A stretch of 64,000 bases of DNA from Monocercomonoides exilis (Eukaryota; Preaxostyla; Oxymonadida; Polymastigidae), in contig LSRY02000031.1 of assembly GCA_001643675.2 (NCBI GenBank), forward strand, positions 961,001 through 1,025,000. Direction: 5' to 3'. This document shows, piece by piece, positions 1 through 10,330 of this stretch. The notes under the pieces are model-generated. The model was not told the DNA's origin and ran no database searches. It was given only the letters and a program-made list of their open reading frames with translations. The number at the start of each line of letters is the position of its first letter. The stretch's first letter is position 1. A program made the translations under genes and the position numbers.

Positions 1-2250
1 AAAGAATTGCATTCAATAACGATGTTGGTTAGCCAACATGCTATTTTTGCATCTGCATCAATATTCTGTTTTCCACCTGTATTCTTATCCGACAGTCTGA
101 GCCATAACTTTTTAAGTCTGCCAAAAAACCATTCCACTGGGATTCTGAACTTTGCTAGACTTTTATTGAAATTTTCGATTGACTTTTCCATTCTGTCTTG
201 AGATTGACTTTTGTTGCAAGTGGAAGAAGTCATAGAATTACTTGCATTTGAAGAAGGAAGAGGAGGGTGTGATGCGCAGGGATGAATTGTATTGTTGTTT
301 GAGCTTGAAGTTATAAAATACGTGTTTGTGGAATTCTGTGAACATGAATTCGGAACAGGTGAAAAAGCCAAAGAAAAAGAAGAATTGAGAATTGAAGAAG
401 GGGATCGAGGATTTGAACTTGTCAACGAAGCGAGATGAACTGAAGATGAAGGAGAAAAAAGTGAAGAAGGAGAAGGAGATTGATTTTGATTCGTGAAACT
501 TGATTTTGAGAGAGGCAAGAATGCAGACGATGAATTTGATATGGAAGATAAAGAAAAAGATTGAGGCATTTCAGATGCTGAACATGAGACAGCAGAAGAC
601 GTTGTGGAAATTTCAGAATTCAAAGAGTTGAACGAAGAATCTGATGAATATATAACCTCAGCAGATTCAAATGAAGTTGAAGATGAAATATCATCAGAGA
701 TAGTTGAAGAAGCAGAAGGAGAGCAAGAGGAAGAAGAAGTTTCTAATGAAAATGACGAAGCCAAAGAAGGAGAGGAAGCAGAAGATGTGGATGCAGAAGA
801 TGAGCTCAACGATGAGTTGAATGGAAAAGAATAAGGAGATGAACATGAAATGAATGTTGAAGGGGTCAAACATAATTTTCTTTGAAATGAAGATAATTTG
901 CTGTTCGTAGAGTGTTTTTTAATTGGTGTTTTGACATCGATATCCGTGAAATGACCCTGGTAGCCTTTGTCTGCAACAATTGCCCATCTGTCTGTGTAAA
1001 GAGTGCAGAAATATTTTTCTTTTTCTTTGTCAGCCATCTTCAAATATTGAACACATCTTTCTTTTCCTTCACGATACAGTGCCACATCATGAACACCTCC
1101 CATTACTGCATTTGACACAAATAAAGCTTTATGAGGATGCAACGCGGAAACAGCAACTTCAAATTTCAGACTGCAAACTTGATGGTGTCCATCGTATAGT
1201 AGCTTTGAATCTTCAAATGGAATTGGAGGAGTTGAAACTTTGATAGTTGTCGCATCAACCAAAAGAGCAACTTGTGGATAGTCTTCATTCAAAGGCGATT
1301 GAGGTCTTGGAGGATTGATGAACATCTTTTCCAGTGCATTTAATAAAAATGGTCTTATGTTCTTGATCGAATTGCAAGTCATTGATTCTGAAATTCCAAG
1401 AGAAAAGGCAATCCTTTTAAACGTTGTTTTGCTAGAAAGCCATTCCAAACAAACAACAATTTCGTCATGTGTTGTCAATCTTTTCTTTGGACCCTGTTTT
1501 GGAATTGAGCTTATTTCTGATTGAACCAAGTTGCCTAATTCAATAAGAAAGTCAATTGTTTGCCGAAGATGTTCATCATCTGGGTTATTCAATTGAGAAT
1601 CAAAAAGAACTCCGTAGGTTTCACTATCATCCTCATTTTTTTCGGTGTGAATTTCCATTTGATTTATTTCTTCAAGTTGTAAATCTCTTCTCTCTTTCAA
1701 TGAATTGAAATCTGGTAATTTATTTCTTTTTGAAGCAATTTTTCCTTTTTTCTTCTTTGGTTTTGTTTCATTGCTTGAAGCATTCAACTGTTCAGGCTTG
1801 CCCCTCATCTCAGATTTTGCCGCCTTCGATAATTCAGTTGGAGAATTGTCAGAATTGTCAGAAGAGGAATATTGATCTCGCTCTTCTGATTCTCTTCTGT
1901 TGAAGCAAACCGAATCAGTTTTCCGTTTTGATGGAGTGTAGTCCGAAAGTGAGTTTGAATCTAATTGATCTTTGTCTATTGAAGTGTTTTGTATCACTGT
2001 TGCTTCGATACCACTTGTTGAGCAGTCTTCATGACTTACATTTATATTTTGGGGAATAGTTTGTCTGCAAATAATTCTACAAAAAATTTCCAATGGAATG
2101 ACTTTCAACAAACCTCAAATCTCTAATTTCGTTGCTTTTTTCCAGCAACCCAAAGAATATTGTACCAAATAAAGATGAGGGGAATAGCTGTTGTGTTGTT
2201 ACTGTTTGATATAATGAAATTAATGGGAATAAATCATGAAACTTGCTCTT
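1..2250 (-). CDS. DDE_Tnp_4 (Harbinger/IS5-like) transposase, 3' end outside window
   Basis: This reading frame is open on the minus strand from about 2250 to the left edge and has no stop inside the window. It reads N to C: an acidic, Ser-rich N-terminus with a basic PSKRK motif near 1925; a helix-turn-helix-like part near 1420-1540; first catalytic Asp in LLVDATTIKV near 1250; a GGVHD motif near 1090; second Asp in VADKGYQGH near 960; and the Glu motif VEWFFGRLKKLWLRL near 110-145. About 270 residues, mostly Ser/Thr-rich, separate the second Asp from the Glu, where this family normally has a few tens. A 49-bp intron (2065-2113, donor GTTTGT, acceptor TTTGCAG, phase 2) removes an in-frame stop and joins two open parts. 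I could not fix the start; another exon upstream is likely. A transposase acts in the nucleus on its own terminal repeats. No inactivating change is seen in this copy. The family call is firm, activity unknown. Confidence 0.82.
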
Positions 2251-3130
2251 TCATACATGACTTTTGATACATTTAAGATATAATGTGAATGATGAATATT
2301 CAAAAAAATGTTTGAAGAAACAGTTAGTTTTATTCACTTTTCTATCTTTTCTTTCTATCTTTCTTTTTTTGAAATATCGATTTCAATAGTGAACAAAAAT
2401 ATGAAAATAATTTGTGACTTTCATTTCTTGTGTAACCATGAATGCAATCATTGAAAACAATTATTAATAAATCGAAGCAGTGCCTTCAATGAAACAAATG
2501 ACATTCTATGCCTTTTAATGAATAAAAAACTGACAAAAACCGATGATTGAAAAGAATAAATCGGCGTTGTCGTCCGATTCAGAAAGTTGGTTTCCGTTGA
2601 ACCGCAACAGATTTGATCCAAAAATGAACAGATCAAATCCATGGAAATGATTTTCCACTGGATAAAGAAGAAAAGAAGCAAATTTTCACAAGCGATCTGC
2701 TGATTTTTTGTTTCTTTTTAAATTAATGGCTTTCTTTTACTGTTATATCTCTTCACGAGGCAATCAAATCACTGTGTATGGATCGTATGGTCGTTTGAAT
2801 AATTTGAGCTAAATGTGAAAATATGTTCAAAGTCATATTGAACAAAATGTAGATTGAAAAAAAAAACAATTAATTTTTGAATCGTTCTATCAGCAATTAG
2901 ACACAAGTTACAGGATTTGGAGCTTTTCACAGTCAAGAAATAAAATTAAACAATACGCAGTTTTGTTAAACTATATTTTCCATGGAGAACGAGCATACAA
3001 ACCTTTTGCCTAAAGATTTTATTGAAATCAACTTTATCCATCACGTCTCGAATCCTTCAAAATACAACTTGACATTATTTGAAATTTCAAATTTTGCTAT
3101 ATAAAAAGGTTCTGAAATGTCTTTCACATC
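2251..3130. other. AT-rich spacer, no gene seen
   Basis: Low-complexity AT-rich sequence. Short open frames on both strands have no recognisable domain. Upstream exons or the promoter of the minus-strand transposase may lie in its first part. Confidence 0.5.
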
Positions 3131-5490
3131 TTTTTTGCTCATGCTGCATACAGATCAGCCTTTCCATTCCGAAGGCAATGAAGCGAAGATATGAAAGTGA
3201 CATGGGTGTATGATCGGTGCATTCCGCAGTCACTGCGTGCTCTGCAGACACTGTGAAGGGTATGCTGTGGTGCTTTCAGTGACACTTTCAGTTTCGCTGG
3301 TGAAACAACATCTTTAACTTGCAGTGTTGGTGGATTCGTTGTTGGCGAGAATGTGGATCTTTGAACCGAATAGCGTGAAGAAGTTTGGTTAGATCTACGA
3401 TATGTTTCGTCCTTTTAAGTTGTTACCATACACAGTGCGGCTGGTGTTCCGATCTGCACAGTCGAGAAGCGTGATAGTGAAGGTTGGCGACGAAGTGATT
3501 ATGTGAGGAGTAGCAGAGAATGAAGTGTGGAAGATAGAGGAGATTGTTGTGGAACTGGCGAGGAAGATTCTGGAGCTGAGCCAGAAACCCAATGCAAAGG
3601 TGAAGGAGCTGATGGAGCAGCTGGTGGAGATGAAGAAGAACATAGAGCTCAGCAAGGAGGAGTGGTGAGTGTGGTATGCAAACAGATACTAATGGTTTGG
3701 TAATGCATGCTGCCATGCTTTTTTCATTGGTATCTGCATAGTGCGGGATGGTTTAATCTTTGGCTTTGTTGATTCTGCAGTTGGGGCTGTGTGAAAAGCA
3801 CGAGGAGAAGATTGCAGAAATTATTAAAAATGGAAGTGCTGTGGTCCTTGTGGAATACACAAGCGGAAAAGGAGTTTTTGTGAAGTTGGGCGTTGGGTGA
3901 GTTTCGATGGAGAAGTTAACTGATGTGGAGGAGAAGATGAAAGGAAAGGAGCAAATTCTGGGATCATCGAAAGATCGGAGAAGAACAGTGCTGGGGCCAA
4001 TGGTGGTGGTGGAGGTGGTGAAGGAGGAGTGGAAGCAAGTGTGCTGCAGAAGATGAACAAGATGGAGAAGGAATCAAAGATGCTGATGGAGCTGTCGAAA
4101 GTGTAGGAGCAGACCATAATTGAGAAGAAGGTGCTGTTCAATAATGTGATAAAAAAGCTAAAGACGGGGTTAGTGCAAAGCGAGTAAAAGCAGAAGAAAA
4201 TGAAGGCGTCGTATGAAGAGAAGGTTGAGCGGCTGGTTGGGCAGGAAAAGGAGCAGGAGGAGCTGGTGTTGCTGGGAAACTTTGACATGGAAAGGGATTG
4301 AGAGGCAGAGGAGAAAGGGGGGAGAGGGAGGGATGGGGCGGGGAGGCGAAGGAAATGAAGAAAAAGAAGAGGAAGAAGAAGAAAAAGAAGAGGAAGAAGA
4401 GTGTGTAAATGCAGAAAAAAGAGATGAAAGTGAGCTGAATGTGATTCAGCTGTCTACGCACTACGATGCGAAGAGAGAGCGAAGAACTAAATGCATGCAG
4501 CAACTCCAACAGGGGAATTGAAAGAGACAGGGAAGGCAACTGTTGTTCAGTGGCTGGGAAAGAAGCATGCAGAGCAGAAGAAGGGTGAGGCTGAATGATG
4601 GGAGAAGATCCACAGGGAAAAAAATTCCGGAAGTTTTTTGCGGATGTGTGGCTGTTCGGGAGGTTCATGTGCTAGAAGTTCACCGAAGATGAGCAATCAT
4701 TTTTATTGTTTTTCAACATCATGCTGTTGAAGATACGTTGGAGAAGAAGATATAGATGTTTTCTAAGGTGTTAAAATGGTTGAAGTTGGAGAAGGTGAGG
4801 GCAGAGTCATCTGCATGTCTCGAATATTTTTTGAACTACAACCAGACAGAAGCAGCGAAGCGGAAGGAGGTGATAAAAGCTCTGCATGATTTCATATTTT
4901 GTTTCGATATGTTTTCTTCTTCGTGTTTGTCATCAGGAGAAGCTTGCAGAAAGATCACATCTGTTCAAATGAAATCTCTTCTGTGTATGTGCAATCCACA
5001 GATTGCACAGGCGCTGTTGCTTTGGACCTTCCGAGATGCATTCAGGCTGTCTGTGTGCTGTCCGCCTTCGTTTGCAAGGTATTGGAAGCATTCAAATATA
5101 ACGACTTCTTCAAATTGTGTCTCGGACAATCGGATATGTGCAATGCAACTCACTGGAGAGTTCCTCTAACGTTGAAAGAATATAGAGTGATTACAAGGAG
5201 TGAAAGCAGAAACCGCAATGCACGGTGAGTGTGCTTTCTGTAGCATCTGCGTGAAAATGGATGAGAGCGTTGGTTGGGCTGAGATGGTGAGTGGATGCTG
5301 TGCAGTTAGCTGTGGTGAAGAAAGAAGGGCAGAGGGAACCAAACCAAATGGTGCGGCTGCTAGTGGCATTGGTGGGGTTGCAGCTGAAGAGAAATGAGGA
5401 AGAAGTGTTGATATGCTTTGGGACGCTGCTGTGGGACGGACAGTGAGTAATGAAGTTTCACGAGACAATAACATAAAAGAGGGAGAAGGA
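3130..5490 (+). pseudogene. decayed coiled-coil protein gene island
   Basis: A GC-richer block in which plus-strand frames read like protein but switch frame and carry stops. Pieces include LPYTVRLVFRSAQSRSVIVK near 3425, followed by a Lys/Glu coiled-coil piece to 3665; further Glu/Lys-rich helices at about 4040-4410; and a piece with KFFADVWLFGRFM near 4630. The long Ser/Pro-rich minus-strand open frames (about 3824-4668) are shadows of these purine-rich plus-strand codons. I do not recognise the family. Either this is an intron-rich gene whose splice sites I cannot assign, or a pseudogene; the mixture of stops and frame changes favours the latter. Confidence 0.35.
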
Positions 5491-6149
5491 ATTTTATCTT
5501 GCATAGCTACATCGCTATAAGATTATTATCGTCATTGTTTTTGTCTGAAGTTTCAAGAATTGGTGATCAACAACATGTTGCTGTTCTTCGAGTCATCATA
5601 AAATGTGATTTATCATTTGACTCTCACCTAGCATTTTCATCAGTGTTGTCATCTTCATTGTTGCATTCTTTTTTTCATTTTTCTTTCTCTTTAATCTCCT
5701 GTTTCTTATGGCAGTCATTTTCATTCGAAAAATTGTTCGACTGTAATAAATATATCTCGAATCTTGAGAAAGCATTGTTTTCTTTCATTTGATTTCCTTC
5801 AAAAAGGCAGGAAATGTTGAAGAAAAAGAATAAAAAATGAGGAAGAAGAAGAAGAAGAAGAAAAGATGATGACGACTAAAAATGTTTGAAAATTGTTTAT
5901 CTGTCGGATTGACTGAAATTTGATTAAGCATTTAGTTTTCCCCAAAAGAGATCAGGAGAAGAGATGGAATCATCAGTTATGGAATAGAAATGGAAGTAAA
6001 GACAAATGCTAGAGAAAGCTAGCCCAGATGATGTGAAATTATTAAAATGGCCGTTATCCGAAGAAATTCAATCTGCAACAAATTGCACATTGTTGGCGTT
6101 TAACTGGAGAACATGAGCAGATGATAACGGAGCTGTAGCTAATGGAACT
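5491..6149. other. spacer with GAA-rich microsatellite
   Basis: No gene is recognised. A purine tract of GAA/AGA units lies at about 5840-5866. The remaining open frames are short and composition-driven. Confidence 0.45.
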
Positions 6150-7490
6150 TTCATATAGGGTTCGCAGAAAACTGTAGACTTAGTGAGAAAAGAGTTGTGC
6201 AGTATCCTGTTCCAACATTATTAGTTCCATTCTTCTCAAATACTCTTAAGTCATTAATATTCACATTTTTTAAGCCATGCTCTTGAGCAAGTTCCTGTTG
6301 AAACTGAAATGAAAAAAACATTAGCTGCTTCAATTTTTGCCTGGACAGTTGCGCTCACATTTCTTTGTCCATATATCACATTAGCATTGGTATCGAAGTC
6401 AACATTTCTTATTTCTATCATTGTTTCTGCTAATATCTGGACTTCATATGAACAACCTGGAATAAATTGAGCAAAACAATGGCTGACAGTGTTATGCGGA
6501 TAGCTTTCATTGATCCCACATGAAAAAGTGCCTTTGGAATTTGGCTGGGGGGCAGTTGAAAAAATAAATCTGGTTCTTCCTCTAGCATTATAAAGCCATT
6601 CACTTTTGTCAATGATTGAACCCGAGTTTGCGCTAACTCTGTTTTCTGTTTGTCCGTTTGAATAACAGTTTGGATGAACGTTGTTTAGCGAAAAGTCTTG
6701 AAGAAGAATGTCATGTCCACCTTTCACAAATGAGTTATAGCGGAAAAAACAGGAGAAAAATTAAATTACTTTATACACTGCATTGATTTGTGAGCCAGTG
6801 GCACCTATGCTGTCATCGAAAAGCAGATGCAAAATAGGGAGTAAAACATTAAGACTTTGTCCATTGAAAGCCAATGCTCAATTGCACTGCCTCCAGAGCC
6901 AGATGAGTTAAGCGCACTTCAGTTGAAAAAAAAACTAATTAATAACACATTTCTTCTGTCTCTCGTTTCTCTTTGCACGCAGATCAATTGCCCCTCCGTT
7001 GTTGCAGAAAGAGTAATTTTGAAAGGAGCAATCATAAACCACTTGATGTGTATTGATATTTTCAAACTGAATTCCTTCACCACCGCAACCATCTGAACTT
7101 GCTTTTTCTGGAGAACATTGCGTTAATGTGGTCTGGAGTAAAATACATTCTGCTATCTTCAATGCATCTATTCCTCCACATCCTGAAGAAGAAGCATTAC
7201 ATTTAGCAAAAGACGAATTTTCAATCTAAAGAACGGTTTTTTCACAGTCTTGGAAATAAAGTGCACCTCCTTGTTGCGATGTGTAACCAATTCATTTCCA
7301 TAATGAGATGGACAAACTTTCTGTTGCATCCATTTTGTTTTCCCTTGTATTTGAGGATTATTCAATTCTCTTTCACCTTGAGAGAAGTATTTTTCATTTG
7401 AATTGCTCTAACCAAGATAAACAGTTAAAATGAATGAATAAGTTTTTTCAAATCTGAATAATTTTTCAATGTTCAAACTTGTGAAACGCA
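6150..7490 (-). pseudogene. broken beta-helix surface protein gene
   Basis: Minus-strand exon-like pieces resemble the extracellular parallel beta-helix (pectin-lyase-fold) proteins of anaerobic flagellates. The pieces are: 'GALYFQDCEKTVL' then a TAG then 'IENSSFAKCNASSSGCGG' near 7180-7260; 'GEGIQFENINTHQVVYDCSF' and NNGGAI near 6980-7065; 'DDSIGATGSQINAVYK' ending near 6770; and 'GGHDILLQDFSLNNVHPNCY' from about 6725 down to about 6330. A short intron at about 6721-6769 probably joins the last two, although the phase does not match perfectly. Cys-rich rungs of the type CSF...NNGGAI are typical. No start, signal peptide or membrane anchor could be assigned. The TAG and the phase break suggest a pseudogene, but an intron-rich live gene cannot be excluded. 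Confidence 0.5.
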
Positions 7491-7603
7491 TTGTCCCTCA
7501 TATATCTTGTTCAGAAACTTTCGTGAAAAAATGCAACAAATCTTATGTTCCCAGAAAACAAATATTTTGATTGATCAAAAAATAACACAAAAAATTAATA
7601 TCT

Positions 7604-7858
7604 GGGTGTTTATTTTTGAAATCATAACTTTTTTCGGAGTGACGTTTTTTTAAAGGTTGTTTGTCATTGGGTAGAGATTTCGTATTCAAATGCCAAATAC
7701 AGCACGAATGTTTTATTAACAAATGTATTTGCAGATATTAATATGAAGATGTCTTCAATAAACCATTTCATATTTCATAGTTCATTTATTAATGAAAAAG
7801 GAAATTTTTTGTTCCCAAATTATTGAATGAAAAAATATGATTCCAAAAATAATCACCC
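7604..7858 (+). mobile_element. miniature inverted-repeat element, family M1
   Basis: A 255-bp non-coding element opening GGGTGTTTATTTTTGAAATC and closing with the inverted form ...AATCACCC. It is flanked by a perfect 4-bp duplication, ATCT, at 7600-7603 and 7859-7862. It matches the copies at 9124, 30528, 31652, 47385, 51383 and 54631 along their length (some inverted). It codes for nothing and would need a transposase in trans. Confidence 0.85.
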
Positions 7859-8694
7859 ATCTGGAACATGTTTTTTTGAATGTTGAAGTTTATCCTAGAT
7901 AATCTTTCTCGTTTGTGAAATTTTGAAAATTGATGATAAATAATTTTAACAGAGTGTTTCATAACATTCTCCAATCGGTAAATATTTAGACACTTGGAGA
8001 CTTTTTGAAAAATTTGATACTTATCATTCATCTGTCAAAAAAAAAGCGACGAAAACATTCAAACGATAATAACAATTTCTTTGAAAAGAACAAAATTGTA
8101 TTCCAAAGCTTGCTTCGAAAAATCATTCATTATTTCATTATAATTTTGTTAAAAGATTATAACTTTATTTAATAATAATAAAAAACAACAGAATATTTTT
8201 CGATAAAATGTTTTGAAAAACTTCATACATATGCATTATTCATTTTTTTACAGAAAAAACTTGTCTACCTGAGTTCTTGAGAAATTCCCCAAAAATTTCA
8301 AAATTTCCATAGACAATTTCAAAATTATTTGGTTATTTCAAAATAACTCAATAATTGTGAAATTATTTTTTTATTTCACAATTCATCTATTATAACAATT
8401 AACTTCAACTTCGAAGAATGAAGAGGGAGAATTTTATGTTAAAAGAAGTTTATCTCATACACCAAAAATTATACCTTTGTCACATGACAAGTTATAAAAT
8501 CATTTGGGACAGAATTCTTTCATTTATGAAAATTTCAATGATTTGATCCAAACTTTTTCTTTAATCGAATGATTAAAATTCTAACACTATCGTGCAATAT
8601 TAAAAATAGTAATATAAAAATTGAAAAAAATCTTTGAAAAAACTGCATGAAACAAAATTCATAAAACAAAAAATTTAGTCCCATTTGTTTGTCA

Positions 8695-8695
<1 letters not shown>

Positions 8696-8731
<36 letters not shown>
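8696..8731. repeat. poly-A tract, 36 bp
   Basis: An uninterrupted run of 36 A on the plus strand. The poly-Phe open frame read through its complement is an artefact. Confidence 0.95.
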
Positions 8732-8732
<1 letters not shown>

Positions 8733-9123
8733 GGAATAAACATTCAAAAATGTTACTCAATAAAAATTGACATTTTGAAATAAAAGAAAACTTGAATACG
8801 AATTTGAAATAATAAATATCCTACAAGAGGCTACTTTAGGGGTACACAATTTTTTCGTTAAATCCACGAATTAAAAGCAAAGAATGCAACACTAAGATAT
8901 TATAAATACATTAGGTGAATAATAACCAATTGATCAAACCAAAAAATGACTGAATGATTTTTTTATTCAAATCTTAAGTTTAACGATACTTTTTTCAAAC
9001 TTCACAAAAATGCTTTAATTGAGTTATTTTCAACCCAAACAATTGCATTTAGCACTTATATTCAAATTTCAAGACCAAAAAATGGCTTTTTATTGCTATT
9101 TAATAAATATTTCAGAAAAATAA

Positions 9124-9378
9124 GGGAGATTGTTTTTGAAATCATTTTTATTCTTTCAAAAATTTCGATTTGGAAATTGCTTTTGAATGTCAACAAATGA
9201 ACACTGAAAAGTGAGCAGGCATATTCAAGAACTCTTTATTTTAATTTCTGATCATGCATTTATTTTTGAAACAGTTGTGATAATTCAAGCTTTTGAATGC
9301 AAAATCTCTTCCGAAAGGCAAACAATCTTTGAAAAATAAATACACATAAAAAAGTTATGATTTGAAAAATAATGACCC
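9124..9378 (-). mobile_element. miniature inverted-repeat element, family M1
   Basis: A 255-bp element in the opposite orientation to the 7604 copy. Its ends are GGGAGATTGTTTTTG and ...AAAATAATGACCC. A perfect ATAA duplication flanks it at 9120-9123 and 9379-9382. Confidence 0.82.
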
Positions 9379-9630
9379 ATAATTAAAAATTTCAATTTGG
9401 GGGACAGTTGTTTTTGAGAAAGAAAACCATTAAAAAGTTGAAGGATAAATAAAACATATAGTCAACATCAAAGAGCGTTAATGAAAGTTCACTTGAAAAC
9501 ATTTAGCCTTTGCATAAAGCTTATGTTTAATTTTTAAGTACACTTAAACAAGCATTTTACCATTTAGAACGATGCATGTGTTAATTAATATTAAAGCTGA
9601 TTTTGACAACAAACTCGGATTTTAATATAT

Positions 9631-9835
9631 GGCTGATCCTTTTTAAAATCATTCTTTCGTTCGAGTTTTGATCAAAATATTTATCTCAATGGGATTTTTG
9701 TCAAAATTTGTTTATGCAATATCAACGTCATGAACAATATGTATTACCAGTTAAAGTTCATTTTTTCAAAATCCCTTTTCGAAAAATTTAATGATCAAAA
9801 CTCGAATGAAAGAATGATTTCAAAAAGGATCAGCC
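9631..9835. mobile_element. 205-bp foldback element with about 45-bp inverted repeats
   Basis: The arms start GGCTGATCCTTTTTAAAATC at 9631 and end with its near complement, ...AAAAGGATCAGCC, at 9835. The similarity reaches the GAGTTTTGATCA motif about 45 bp in. A perfect ATAT duplication flanks it (9627-9630, 9836-9839). The first bases resemble family M3. Confidence 0.8.
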
Positions 9836-9857
9836 ATATTGAAGAAGATTACTAAAT

Positions 9858-10031
9858 GGGGCAAAAATTTGCATTTATGAAAAAAACTGAGATTTGTACC
9901 AAACTTTTTCTTCAATCAAAATATTTTTTATCAACAGTTACAATGCAAAAAATTAATGAAAATTTTTGAAATTGAGAAAAATATTAAAATTCAGAATGGA
10001 GCAATATTCTTAAAGCAAAATATTGTATCCC
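9858..10031. mobile_element. 174-bp miniature element, family M4
   Basis: It begins GGGGCAAAAATTTGC and ends ...TATTGTATCCC, flanked by a perfect AAAT duplication (9854-9857, 10032-10035). The next base starts another GGGGCATAATT end at 10036, so two related elements lie head to tail around one shared AAAT. The right end of the second is not clear. Confidence 0.65.
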
Positions 10032-10330
10032 AAATGGGGCATAATTTTTTCATTTATGAAAAAAACCATGTTTTGTTCCAAACTTATTCTGCATTCTAGT
10101 CATAATGTTTATAGTCCAAAGAAACAAAAAAAGGAATTGAAAACCATTCCATAATAAATGTTTATTTTGAGTTTTAGAAACAATTCAATATAAAAAGAAA
10201 TATTTGGAAAAGGAATCAAAAATGAGCGACAAAGATTAATATTTGTATTTGCAAAAATGAATGATATGATAATAAACATAATCGAATTGTCCGAGTGACA
10301 TTTGAAGGTTTGTATTTATGAGCGATATTT

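Larger units (their letters stand above)
7491..10330. other. AT-rich region with miniature elements, no gene
   Basis: No coding sequence is recognised. The stretch contains several miniature inverted-repeat elements (listed separately), a 36-bp A tract at 8696-8731, and two further possible element left ends at 8505 (after ATTT) and 10036 (after AAAT) that share an opening like GGGGCATAATTTTTTC. Confidence 0.6.

Noticed and set aside
604..834. Acidic Glu-rich plus-strand open frame
   Set aside because: It is the complement of the Ser-rich block of the minus-strand DDE_Tnp_4 transposase, which has catalytic motifs on both sides.
3824..4668. Two long Ser/Pro/Phe-rich minus-strand open frames
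   Set aside because: Composition is that expected opposite a Lys/Glu-rich coding strand; no domain, and the poly-Phe stretch comes from GAA repeats.
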